Shown here: one piece after another, positions 1 through 62,800 of the stretch
Layout: every line of letters starts with the position of its first letter
Numbering within the stretch: position 1 is the stretch's first letter
Origin: Tubiluchus corallicola
Taxonomy: Eukaryota; Priapulida; Priapulimorpha; Priapulimorphida; Tubiluchidae
NCBI GenBank assembly: GCA_030141605.1
Contig: JAQGDQ010000351.1
Span: 184,718 to 248,717, forward strand
Length of the DNA: 64,000 bases
Direction of reading: 5' to 3'
Notes under the pieces: generated by a model
Told to the model about the DNA's origin: nothing
Seen by the model: only the letters and a program-made list of their open reading frames with translations
The model's database searches: none
Translations under genes and position numbers: made by a program

Positions 1-430
1 TACTTTAAAACAAATTAGGCACTACAGTCTACAATGAGACCCTGCAGAAACTTCTTTGTGACTTTTAGTGTTGCACGTTGTAAAAAATATCCTGGCTATA
101 CATGACTTGGATAATCATTTCTCTTCTGTATGGAACTTCACATCATTCTCAGTCAAAAATCAAAATATGCTGGGAATGTTTAAGCCACACTTTGCCCCTG
201 TTTAATGAGCAGAAATTTAACATGTCCACAACACGCATCAAGTGCATCCTATTCATACAATCACATAACATTAAACAAGCAAGGAAATCTTATAGCAGAC
301 TGAATAGCAGACAAAAAAGGTTCAAGTTTAAAGTTTTACAACAAAACTTCACCACAAACAAAAAAATAACACTACTGGCAGATAACAAAAGACAAAATGA
401 TAAATACAATAATGTACTAAAAAAACTTAC
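1..430 (-). other. Intron at the left edge
   Basis: This is AT-rich intron sequence downstream of the 431 donor. It continues out of the window, and I see no exon or repeat in it. Confidence 0.7.
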
Positions 431-50621
<50,191 letters not shown>

Positions 50622-51279
50622 TTTGTTCACGAAATTGCCAAAACTATGCAAACTGCAGCAAACCGCTCACAACTGAAATCACAGCTAAACAAGGATCCTC
50701 TTCTAGTGAAGCCAGTGCAGGGCCCACAGCTGCTGCAAAGTTTAGGATGAAAACATTCTCTTGTTGTAAAGAGAAACTAACACACAGCTTCACCACTTTT
50801 CTGTCTCCTCATATATATGTATGACTACAGACACAAATTTAACAAATAATTGTGCATACTACAAAGTACAAGAGCAACATTTTCAGCTAAGCAGAATTAG
50901 TAGTAGTACCCAGTAATCAAAGTCAATTGATATTTTGTAGACACGCAGCAGCCGTAGTACATAGTTTCCCAACCAAGCAGCCTGTAAACAGACATGAACA
51001 GGGTAGGAAGGAAACCTGATACAGTCAGAAAAACCCTTTCATCACTCAGCAGTCTGGAATGATTGCAGAAATTAAGGAAGGCACTTTCAGTCTGGGGTTG
51101 TGACAAATTTATTTAACACAGTGAAGAAACAGGATTCAGTATAATTATTATCAGTGTGGGTTCTCTTATCGAGAAACATCAAGGAAAGGTGGTGAACTCT
51201 CTTTCTCCATTGTCTGTTTGTTTTTTATTATATGTATTGTTGTATAATTTAAACTAAAGGAGAAAATGAAATAATTTCA

Positions 51280-51406
51280 TCTAATGTAATCTGATCTGAT
51301 CTGATCTGATCAGATCTGATCTGATCTGATCTGATCCGATCCGATCCGATCCGATCTGATCTGATCTAATCTAATCTAATCTAATCTAATCTAATCTAAT
51401 CTAATA
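51280..51406. repeat. (ATCTG)n/(ATCCG)n/(ATCTA)n pentanucleotide array
   Basis: Successive homogeneous blocks of ATCTG, ATCCG, ATCTG and ATCTA pentamers, with one CAGAT inversion near 51310. The block structure suggests stepwise mutation and spreading. Confidence 0.95.
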
Positions 51407-52412
51407 GTTCAGCTAAGAATGCAAAATCCAATCACTATAAATCATTTCATGATTTTCAGTTTATTACTGAGTAAACTGCAGAAGTTTCAGAGCATATAAC
51501 TTCTTTAACTACAGATAACGTTTTTATAAACTCAAAAAACTTAAATGAAAAAAACTAAAGTTGTTATGTGCAGACTGCTCTCACAGCAATACTTGCAACT
51601 GATTAGCTACATAAAGAAAAATCAATAAAAGTTCCTAAACACAAAAATAAGGCAAATGTTCAGCAAAATGTAATAAAAGTAAACGGTCATTAAGAAATGA
51701 AAAGTTTGTTTATTGAAAATGTACAGGTATAGTAGTTGAATTTCTCAACTCTGTCAAATCTTTAGCACAAATGAGTACATCGTATGTGTGTTTGCCTTGT
51801 CACAATATAAGAAATTGAAAAGATCGTGAAAAGAATTTTACAAAACAATTTTTGAAAGAAATTACAATTAGAAACTACCACTAAATTCAAAAGTGACAAA
51901 GGCAGTAACAAATGACTGAGTGTTTTTTTTAAATTTAAATTAATATTTACCGCAGTAAATGAAACAGCTAAAATATTACCAAGACAACATAGTAACACTG
52001 ATCATACATTTCTGCATTAGCAAACACAATTATCACTTGCCCTGATTGTGATATTTTTGTAATTTGTGATAAGGACAAGTCATTAAATCTTTATACTAAA
52101 TGTATTAAACCTTAAATAAACCTTAGCCAAGCAATAAGCTTTTTAACACTACATTTCTGACAATTTGACTTCAAATAATAACGAAAATGCATTCAATGCA
52201 TTTACAAATACTTCGTTTACTTGTCGGCCAAAAGTAGATTCATTCAGATATAGCAAAGCTTAGACTATCACGTGAATAATGTTGGAATGACTGTCAATTT
52301 CTGGCCCACTGTCAACTTTACCAATTTTTAATATAAATACCAATACATAAAAAATAAACTGTCCAGCATAACAGTTATTTTATAAGTGGATGCACAATTA
52401 CCTAATTAGCAG

Positions 52413-52418
52413 TTTATT
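52413..52418 (-). terminator. Candidate POLB poly(A) signal
   Basis: AATAAA on the minus strand about 200 nt after the POLB stop, the first perfect hexamer I noticed. Variant hexamers nearer the stop could be used instead. Confidence 0.35.
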
Positions 52419-52616
52419 TAATGCTAACCAAACAAAAACAAAAAACAGTACTAGATTACATGGTTACACATTAAAGAAAAATGATAATATTTAAACGGGA
52501 TAAATATAAATAAACAAAATAGAGGAGTACTACACAAAATAGGAAAACGGTGACTCACCACTACAGCAAAGGATTCTAGGGACGCTGAGGCAAAAAGGAG
52601 AAAAAGAGAGTATACA

Positions 52617-55600
52617 CTACAAGCTTCGTTCCTCTGGCTTCTTGTACTTCATGTCTATGTAATCAAAGATGTCTTCCTCAGATTCAACAGGTAAAGGTTC
52701 TCCAGCAATGCCTACAAATTAAGTATTTCAATTTTACAATACCTGAATTAAACTGATTATTTTTAAGATTTTTCTTTAGCTTGAAAGGCAATTAGCACTT
52801 TCTCAATGAAGAGCCAAAACTTAATTCTCAAATTGTTTTAACAAAAGCTGTAAGAAAGCAACTGAGACTTCAAAATCCAAAAAGCATGACTTTACCAAAT
52901 TTTCGGAGTAATTGGGAATCTGATTACTCACCCACCTTTTAAGCTACCTGGTAAAACTTTGCTGCTTTATAAGGTAGCTTAAAAGGTCAGGAAGCAATCA
53001 AATTTCAGTTGTCTCTAAACTTTCTTTGATAAACTATAGTCTATCCAATGGAAATGGAAACTAGTTCCAAATTTAACCAGGGCCAGAATTTTGTTAAATT
53101 TTGTGGGAATCTGTTCAGAACTGGTGATAAGGATGAGCAAGAAGCAAAGAAGAAATTGTATTGTATAAGCTCAACTTGCTCATCCATAAAAGTCCAACCA
53201 AAGCAAACCCTACAAACAAGCGCAATGGACCCATTGTCATGCAGTGCTGAAATGCTTACCCACAGAAGGCCAAAAACATGCTTGCAAGAAAACTTTGTCA
53301 CATAGGCTGCACTCATGGCTGAGTAGATACGCATGCATGCTCCGCGTGAGCAGCTCGTGACCACCTGAGTTCAGTACTCGTTCTGGGCGGTTTCATTCGA
53401 CAGAGTGATTCTAGCTGTTATCTACCACCTGGGTTCAAGTTCTACACTTGTTCTTGGCGGTTTCATTCGACAAACTGATTCTAGCTGTTATCTACCACCT
53501 GGGTTCAAGTTCTACACTTGTTCTTGGCGGTTTCATTCACCATACTGATTCTAGCTGTTATCTATCACATGGGTTCAATACTCGTTCTGAAAAGTTTCAT
53601 TCTCCCTTAATTTTGCTGTTATCTTGAACAGGAAGGATGCTATACACATGTTCAAACACGGCATTTACACTTCGGTTGGTTCAGTGGCTCATCTTTGGGT
53701 GACGCACTTAATAATAATAAGCGAAGCTCCGGTCACACCACGAACCTTTTAACCCCTGTCGTTGAATGTTGGATAATTACCTGTACTCCCTACTGGCCTG
53801 ATGGTGTACTCGTTGATTGTAAAACCCTTTTCAAGTGCCACTGTTCTCATATGCTTGTTGAACATGTCACTGCCAGTGAAGTAAAGTATTCCACAGTAGT
53901 ACTGGTCATGTGGAATTAATCTAAATGAACACAAATAATTCTTGTTTTAAGGTTATAAACAAACAAATTGCAAGCTGAATACTATTTAACATTGGAAATG
54001 CCTTAAATAACTTTATTTTAGGATCAATTTTTCATACAGCAAATCAGTAACTAACATAAATAAAAACATGTGATGTCAAATATACCTAGAAGACTTATAA
54101 AATGTAGAAGATGCTAAGAGACTAGTAAGTGAAATATTGAGCAGTGCACCATGTGCATTATATGCGGGGCTCAAATCCATGTTAAACAGTTTCCATAAAA
54201 AAAATGGAAATTGTCAATGGAATGATATTTATTTCATGGATACTAATGAAAAAGCGAAAATGCAAAAATAAATAGTAGTACTTAAAAACAATACCTTCAA
54301 CTAAGTCAAACATATTAAGGTCATAAGCAGTTGAGAAAGCTTTCAGTAATATTGACTCTGGAGTTTTTCACTTGTTACAAAATCTGTGATGGATTCTTAT
54401 TACTAATAACCAGATAATAAAACAACAAAATTCTCTGCATCCATGTTTCAAACACTAGCCAGTCACACATTTGATTTTTTATTTTAATGGCAAATAATGA
54501 ATCTGCGCTATTCAATTTTGTGATTTGTAATTGAAGTTAATAACTAATATTCAACCAGTCGCGACAAACTAATAAATGCCAAAAATACAAGTTAGGTAAC
54601 ATGAATCGTTTAAAGAATACCAGCATTTTTAAAGACATACATTGCCAATTTAAACAAAAGTTACAAAATCCAATTGTTACTTCACCTAATATCAAGACGT
54701 CTGTAAGCATGAGGTTCTTCATCTTTGGCGTCTTCCAACTTACAAACTCCCTGTACAAACAAGAGAAGAACTTAACTCAAATGACAAACCAAAAATTATA
54801 AAATTAAAGCTGCAAATTTTGTAGTAAATTTTACACTACCTACCATAATTTGTATTAAGCATGACAGAGTAATAAACGCAAGATGTGCTCACCATGAATT
54901 TGGTGTCGCCGATTGATATTGTGTCAGTTACAAAACCGATATCTTTCAACCGATCTACAACAGCATGGAGCAGCTCAGGTTTATGTTTAGCTGATTGTGA
55001 GGTATAGCTGGGATGCGTCATGAGACAGTCAATATCCCCGCTGGAAGAAGAGCCTGAAATATTATACAATAATTGAAAAAATACCAAGCTACATATGCTT
55101 TTGTTGAATACTGGCAGTGTATTGATAGTGTGCAGCACTAGGTTGAAGAAATGGTCGTTTTCTAATGAGAAATGTAACATTTCTCCACTGATTTGTTACT
55201 AGAGTGGAAAACAGAGAAACTTTGGAGCAAAACAAAAACATACATGATTAGTATTATAGGAAAATCATAGAAAAAAAATATCACTTTCATGTGTCGACAA
55301 CAAGCAATTATTGAGTATACGCTATCGTTTATGTGTTGGACTAGTATGTAAAGTTTACATTCCAAAATATACAAATCTTTTTAAATTCCATGCAGATGAA
55401 TGTAACTTCATGCGTGCGTGTGTGTGTACATACATAACACTGCATATACATATATAAAGCATATTCATAACTATATCTACAAGCACCTCTACGATAGCTG
55501 CCACACACGGTTGCAATGTAACTCTTGTCCAAATTATGGACTTCTGTGAGTAAAACCTCCTCTAATTGCTTCATCTCTTCCCGAGGAATTCTCTTCTCAA

Positions 55601-58075
55601 AGTCTTCAAAATGTTTGAGGCCAATATGTTGGTGATGGTTGAGTTTTTCAGGATGTTTTCTCAACTCTGAAATGGACAGTCCGTAGTTTTCATACATTAA
55701 TGAGTAGTGTTCACAGCTGGATGTTAAACAGCCAAGTAAATTCACGTGACTTTGCAACAGATTTCCACATATTACGTGATCCTGAAATAATTTTTTTGCA
55801 AGAATTTTTCTTTGACAAAGTCATTTTCAGTTACTTCTCTCAAAAACTTAAATGGTGACAAGATTGTTTTTGTATTATAAGTTTGGCATGGTGCACTTTG
55901 AGGGGAAAGAGCTAATGTCAAATCAAAACAGTTAAGGAGATGACACTATAAGGAATATAAAAATTTAGGCCTACAGTAGGACTAATGAAAATTGCACTTT
56001 GCTTAAGTGAGATTAAATATAATTGTAAATGTGAAAGAGTGAACATTGTTAAAAATACCTATTAGCAACAACATTAATGTGCACAACACTAATGAAACAA
56101 GTGCACACAAATTTAAAATATATGTATATAATCATACTAAATTATATCAGCATACACAAACACCTTGCTTTATGTCACAGCTCATACAGTTCTTATTTTA
56201 GGTTGTCACAGGTTTTAGTATGATATCAGTAGGTTTTAGCATCTGCTTGGTATTTTAGTCACTCTAAGTAAGACCTGGTACAGATATATTTCATATGAAT
56301 GTAAATCTGCAATTACATGAATCTACAGTAATGCAAACTTGTACCTTCTACTGAGTTGATACCATCATCTACCAGTTTACGTGCTGCAGCAGGACCAATA
56401 CCAGAGATTCTAGTCAAGAGATTAATTGCGGTGCTCGTGTCATCTGCGCGAATCTTTTGCAGCTTCTCTAAGTTTCCCGTTGATAGCAGCTCATCAATTT
56501 TCTTTGCAATCTTCTCCCCTACACCGTCCTAAAAATCATAAGAAACTTAACTGTCTATGATATTTTAAAATTGCCACTGACAAAATTTACAAAACTAAAT
56601 ATGACACAAAAGTTTGTTTTGAATGCTATTATTTTATTACACTTGATAGGAAGCTCATTTTCAACACCTTCAATGTCTTAAATACTGTCTATTCAATGCT
56701 GATTATAGAACTTGTAGTGTTTTTTAAGCACCTGAAACTGGTTAGCGACAAAATTATCATGAAAATCTCATATACACTTTGATCGAAAAACAAATGAAAT
56801 TACGAGATTGCCGAATCCAATTAAGTTTAAAACTTAGTACACATAATAATCAACACCAATGTTAGCTTGTCACATTTTATGAATAATAATAATATAAATA
56901 TTTTATTAGTACCAGTTTCATTCAGGGGAGAAAAGTAAAACTGAGGAGTCACGGTGTGTGCTTAGCTGCAAAGCTAAGAATGCCAGGCCTGGTTTGTAAA
57001 TGGATGGATGGGCTGCTGGAAAAACTGCTTTTATGCAATTTCATTTCTAATACTGATCCCAGCTACATCTCTCATTGATGGGAGGCTATATGTGCATTTG
57101 GATATGGCTTTTCTACTAAATTAGAGACCTTGGAGTCTGATCCCAGAAAACTACTCTTGGTAGTGAACTAGGTTCCCATCCCCCCACACTCTTCTACATT
57201 TTTTACATTTGCTAAATCTTCATTGGAGAATGCTAAACAATATAAAAAGCCCCAATGATACAGAGAGCTTTTACGGGATGTTTATAATTTAAGCTCGCGT
57301 AAACACTTTTTATCAGACCTACCAGTTTCTTTGCGTCTTTTCCACTTGTTATTTTTTCGGGATGTTTAGCTATGGCACTTGCCGCTTTGCGATAGGCATT
57401 GTACTTGTGCACCATGCGGGTAACGTTCTTTTCATAGTTTGCCAGTTCTGTTCAAAATAAACAATAAGCTGCAATGAGTGCGGCACATACAGTTACAGTA
57501 AATACATCTAAATTAGAAGATTTTAGGTAAAGTTTTGAAATGCGACTGTTACATGAGGAATAGCAGGCAGTAAAGACTTTTACGAAACTATGGATCCATA
57601 TGACTCTCCAGGTTTGCTTCAGGTCACTGTTTAGTGTTACTGTATCCCACTTTAAATGGACAGTAGTGTAGCTATACTTTTAAGGACTCCGGCAAAATAT
57701 TATGGAAAGCCCATTTCTACAGCTTAAGGATGAGCAACAGTTTTTTCAAGATAAGTTACAAGACTCTCATCACTTGCCTTTTTTTTCATGATTTCAAGCA
57801 AACAAAAAAGTATAGTAAATGTAATTATGACTTGCTTTGAAGAGGTGACCTTGTCAGCTCCTCTTCACAGTCAAGGGCCCCTCAACCCTAAGGGCCGTCT
57901 GCGACTGCAGGGCCTGCTGATTCATAGCTGTACCGCAGGTACCGTGAATGCAATTACTGATTAGTTAATTAAAATCTAAAGGTACTAAGGAAAGAGGAAA
58001 GAGGTGATACTTACCAATCAGCATATCACATATATCACTGTTCACGTTTTCGTCGGGAGCTTTGCGTTTACTCAT
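52617..58075 (-). CDS. POLB: DNA polymerase beta
   Basis: This is the gap-filling polymerase and 5'-dRP lyase of base excision repair in the nucleus. The eight coding exons are 58015-58075, 57323-57447, 56345-56528, 55487-55666, 54893-55053, 54686-54750, 53781-53920 and 52617-52711. All are GT-AG with matching phase and sum to 1011 nt, or 336 residues against 335 in human. It starts [19 protein letters not shown]. The lyase nucleophile K72 and K68 are in KIAKKIDEL. The helix-hairpin-helix motif is [13 protein letters not shown]. The catalytic aspartates are D190 and D192 (SSGDIDCL) and D257 (RRLDIR), and the dNTP-site motif is YFTGSDMF. It ends YKKPEERSL. Nothing is broken. The next gene downstream on the same strand is the PDZ-LIM gene, 2 kb away. 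Confidence 0.97.
52934..52987. repeat. Perfect 16-bp stem hairpin
   Basis: ACCTTTTAAGCTACCT (52934-52949) and AGGTAGCTTAAAAGGT (52972-52987) are exact reverse complements with a 22-nt loop. Confidence 0.85.
53311..53626 (+). mobile_element. tRNA-derived SINE-like head with amplified 64-70 bp tail repeat
   Basis: TGGCTGAGTAGA (A-box-like, 53316) and GAGTTCAGTACTC (B-box-like, 53367) are spaced as in a tRNA promoter. From 53361 a unit containing GGCGGTTTCATTC and CTAGCTGTTATCTA repeats four times (about 64, 70 and 70 bp, plus a degraded copy). Each unit includes the GGGTTCAA B-box-like segment. Confidence 0.5.
53921..56344 (-). other. POLB introns between exons 3 and 7
   Basis: AT-rich introns around exons 4, 5 and 6, with no transposon or other gene recognised. 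The retained open frames near 55.2-55.4 kb are intronic read-through. Confidence 0.65.
56529..58014 (-). other. POLB introns 1 and 2
   Basis: AT-rich. The stretch 56.93-57.2 kb is more complex and could be an old interspersed repeat, but I could not place it. A GC-richer palindromic patch lies near 57.88-57.94 kb. Confidence 0.5.
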
Positions 58076-59819
58076 GTCGGTATACACAAGTGCTGCAAAT
58101 GTTTGTCGTGCGGGTACACTTTTAAAGTATGAAAGTTTGAATGCTGAAAACAGTCTAATCATCTACGTTCACTTGTTCACTAATTTCACTAATGCCGTAC
58201 CAAGAATATCTGAAACAATAAATAGCAATGTCTGATAAAATTAAAATACTAAAGTACATAGTGCACAAATCATCTTTTAAAATTCACATAATTAGGCTAG
58301 CCACTCAACTCAGAGAACCTATTGACGATATCCACACAAATAAGCCACTAACAGTACTGTAGTGTATTACGACAGTAAAAGTACAATAAAGCTGCAATGA
58401 CAATTGAAATAGACATTCATGTGCAAATGAAATGCATATACATATATAATGTTACAGCCTTACAATTTGCAAATTAACGGTATTAAAAGTATAATGAAAG
58501 TAGCGTATTCAATGCCAGCTATATGCTACAACTAGAGTAAACCTAGAGCGTTTACAATAGCTACTACACAACACAATAGCAAGTGAAATAGACATTCATC
58601 CACAAATGGAACGCACATGAAATAATACAATTTTACAAGTTACAAATTACCAAATTTAAATGTGCAATAAGACTAGCATGTTTACAGCTCAACTGCAAGC
58701 TAGCATTAAACTAAGTTGGCAAACCTCGCATCACTATTTAAACCAAAAAGTGGTAAGCGGATTACGCTACAGACAAAGCAACAATAGTGAAGATGGCTTA
58801 CGACAAATGGTTAAAAGCATTAGGAACATACAGTACTAAAAATACAGACAGCTGCGAGGTAATATGATTTAGGTGTACAGTTATTGAATTCATACACCTA
58901 CGGCATATATGACACCCATATAAGTTCAAAAAGTGATATAGCTAGCCATAATACAACACGATAATTTTTTAGCCTAAGGGTGATAAATAGGTGAAATAAT
59001 TTCTAAGACATGCAGTGTGTACAAATTCAGTCTACACATTCAAGAGACACGTTGGCAGCACATAGCTGAAGCAGTGCCACAAGCAGATTTTCGATTATTG
59101 CGTCTGTACAGAGCAAAAAGAGAGGTCAACAGGCAGAATTGCCTAACAGGTGACTGCATACATATGGTGTGGCAGAAGCTGACATTCACACTCGCTAGCT
59201 AGTCCGAGGCTGGCAAACTGTTGTAAGAACTACGTACAGTTTGCCAATTACTAGTCTGAAAGGTGAGTAGCTGAACTGAATTTGATATTAACTGCTTACA
59301 TACATATTTTGGAATTTTTCTGACAAAAAATGTAGTTTTGGTTCTCCATTTTTTACACTCAGCTTACTTATAAAAATGTGTTTTTATATCCTGCAGGCAT
59401 CCACGAAAAACAGACATGTTCTAGTAATCCTATGTAAAATGTAAGCATTGATTTGCTCATTACTGGTGATTAAAGCCAAATGAACCTATCACAGCCAAGA
59501 ATATAAATTTGCTATAAAACTCTGTGTAATAGACAGTCAAGAAAAGCCTATAATACAGTGCATTTTTGTGCTATTAATGTAAAACAAGCAAAAAAACATT
59601 GACCGCTTAAACAAAATTGTATAATATTAGCAATTTACAAATCATCATATACAAAAAGAAAAAATGTACTCGACTGATTGCTTGTTTGTTTTCTGTTACT
59701 TTTCACTATCAAGTAATTTAATTAAACACAACTTTTTGCAAAAGCAGTTACACTTAAACAACTCTTTAAATGCATTATGTAATACATATATTGTGTAGCT
59801 TAGTAGCTATTAATATTCC
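58076..59819. other. POLB upstream region with 179-bp tandem duplication
   Basis: It must hold the POLB promoter, but no TATA box is obvious. GAAATAGACATTCAT at 58406 recurs at 58585 with continuing similarity, giving a diverged two-copy tandem repeat over about 58370-58740. No gene was found on either strand. Confidence 0.6.
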
Positions 59820-62800
59820 GTAACATATACCTTACCAAGAATACCTTTTCCAAAGAAATAAGGACCTAGATGGTAAACATCTTAAACGGTCCTCTCCCAT
59901 ATGCCTTTTGAAACTGTCAACTTATGAAGCACTTATGGTTGATGCTGAAAGATGATACCATGGTTGAACTATACGATGTCAAAAGAAGTGTGATTTGATG
60001 TTGGTTCTAGCTGGTTGCACAAATAACTTAGACTCTTGACCACGAAGAACTCTGTCAGGCCTGGAAAAAGTCTGCCTCAGTCACAACAGTACTTCCACTA
60101 ATTATTTTGAAGCAGTTTACAAGGTCTACAGTCTTACGCCTTTGCTCAAGAGTAGAAATTGAAGCGGGATCCAAATCAATAGCAAGACGAGTACATCTAT
60201 CTTGAGTTCTTGCGAGAGCATTCTTGAGAGTAGCATACTGGGGTGACCATACAACCGACACATTACCAGAATGGGTCGGATGACAGCTTTATAGAGAGGA
60301 ATAATTTCTCGATATCACACACCGCTTAATCATGCCAATATGACGGTTTGCTTTAGTAATGATATGATTCACATGGGAATTCCATTTGAGGTCATTAGAA
60401 ATCATTACTCCCAAGTCTCTAATACAACTTTTTTCAGCTATTTGAGCATTATTTATAAAGTAAGGTGTTATAGATTTAGGCCATATTCTAAGTAAAGCAC
60501 ATTTGCTAGGTTTAAGTGTCATCAACCATTTACTGCACCAGTCTAAAATTTCATCCAAGTCATGTTGTAAAATATAATGATCAAGATCGTCCCAAATTGG
60601 ACGAAAGGCTTTAAATCATCAACAAATAATGGGATGTTAGTAGGGGAAATACAATTGGTAATATAAAAATAAGGAACCAGTAAGGGCCACTCAAGGTTCC
60701 TTGAAGGATACCACTTATAACAGGGCACCATTCAGTGGTTAAACCGTTAAGAACAACACGCTGGAAACAATGAGTAAGAAAGTAACTGAACCACTTTAGA
60801 AGCTTACCTCTTATACCGAAATGCCCCATGATAAGTAAGAGACTTTGGTGGGGGACACAATTAAATGCCTTTTTGAAATCAAGATAAAGTACATCAATAC
60901 CAGGCAAAGTAGGATCATCGAAGAAGAAAGTCCACTGATTTAAACACGACAATAGATTAGAGACGACTGAACGAAGAGGAAGAGAACCATGTTGGGACTT
61001 ACAAATTCGTTCAGTTTGAGCAAGAAAGGTTAGAATCTGGTCGCACAATACGGATTCAAAGCATTTCACTACTACAGAAGATCATCATAAGAAGGACATG
61101 CATTTGGCGGTTTAGGGATGGGGTTAACGTTACAGTTAAGCCAGCATTGGTGACGACTCCGGAATCAAGAGACTTACGGAACAAAAGGAAAAAGGGAGAG
61201 TAAGCTGGAGAGCACAGGATTTCAAAATAAAGCCACAAACTTTATTGGGCCCTGTAGCCTTAAATTCTGTTAATTTAATAAGCTTAGCATATACATTGCT
61301 AATACTGAAATTAATGTCATTCAGCATTCCAGTTAGAAGAAGGAATAGGCAAGACATTATTATCAGGCTCATGGGTTAAGAAAGAACAGAAAGCATCATT
61401 TATTGTAGAAGTGACTTTTTTTGGACAAGTAACAACATCATTGTTACAATCTTTAATGCAACTAATGCAGTTGGAAGGCTTCAAGAAGTATTTACTATAC
61501 CTGAAGAATTCCTTGCCATTTTTGCTCAACCTACTTGCAAGTCTATTTTCGTACCTCATCCTTGCATGGCGAATAGACATTCTTAACTGATGGAATTGTC
61601 TGGTATACACAGCAAGAGCGCTACACAGATCAGTACGGTTCCACAGTCTCTAAAGTTTAAGCTTCATAGATTTAGCTTGACGGACATATATATCATTTTC
61701 CCATGGTGCACACAACTTTTTACTCAGACTCAGACGTTCCCCTTAGAGGGACAAAATTATCACCTGCATAGTTGTAAGAGTGGAGGAAAAAGTTCCAGGC
61801 ACTTATAACATCACAATTACACATCTCATTACGCCAGTCAGTGTTTGCAAAAAAATCACGCAACTAAGGTAGTGAAGCTCTGCGATAGTCTCTCCATGGT
61901 CTAGTATTTTCATACAAGTAAGAGAAATCAATAGAAAATTTGAGGCTAGTATCATGGTCACTAGTTGAAAAACCAGGGTTAGCAATGCAAATGTTGATTT
62001 TTTTTTCAGGACAATTGGATAACAGGAGTTCTCAACAGTTTTTATGACGGGTAGGGAAGTTAATGTGTTGGGTCAACAAATTTTCATTAATGATTTCCAA
62101 AAACAAAACATCAAAAGCACTATGGGGCATCAATGGTTGAGGATTCGGGCACACGGTTTAAAATGATATTCTTAGATCATCTTTGCTTCTCAATAGGCTC
62201 ATATACTAGAGATTCGATCTTCTCCACTAGAGATACAACATCTTTTTGCAACGCAGAAATTCTTTTGTCGTTACTGGGATAGCTCGTCAACTTTTGCACT
62301 CAAGACAACAACATCACCGACAGAACCTTTGGATGCAATATCAAACTTCAAAGCTTCAACCTTAGTATCGATCATTTTCGACAGCTCTTGCATTTGGTCA
62401 TCAAGCTTTAAGGGCTTTAGGATGGTATTTACAACAGAACCAAGAGCTCGACATGCCTAGAGTACAATGGATATGATAAGTGACATCATCCATATTAAGG
62501 CAAGAAGTACAAAACCAAAGATGACATCGATCATGGCACAGATACTACTCAAAATCACACAATGGCATACTTCACAACAGCTATCATAGTCATCAATTGT
62601 GGAATTTTTATTTATCATTTCATCACTAGCAGGCAGTTTGCATTGTTTGCTAAGTACAGAAACAGCAGGCTGCTTGGCTGACTTTTTGCTATTTGTCCCT
62701 TTTTGTTTAGACATAGGTGAGCTTTTCAAAACATTTTTCATGGGACCATTTCCCACACCATGGCTTTGAACAACAGCAACAGCATGGTAATTACTACTTT

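Larger units (their letters stand above)
50622..52616. other. Intergenic: POLB 3' end to PDZ-B start
   Basis: About 2 kb between two genes on the same strand. It holds a pentanucleotide array at 51280-51406, preceded by LINE/SINE-tail-like sequence. A candidate POLB poly(A) signal (AATAAA, minus) lies at 52413-52418. An exon-like 26-nt segment lies at 52559-52584. Confidence 0.6.
52712..53780 (-). other. POLB last intron with hairpin, SINE head and minisatellite
   Basis: It contains the perfect hairpin at 52934-52987, a tRNA-like head at 53311-53380 and a minisatellite at 53361-53626. The remainder is AT-rich. Confidence 0.7.

Noticed and set aside
54537-54801. Open frames on both strands near 54.6-54.8 kb
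   Set aside because: They are POLB exon 6 (54686-54750) extended into the flanking introns, plus its antisense.
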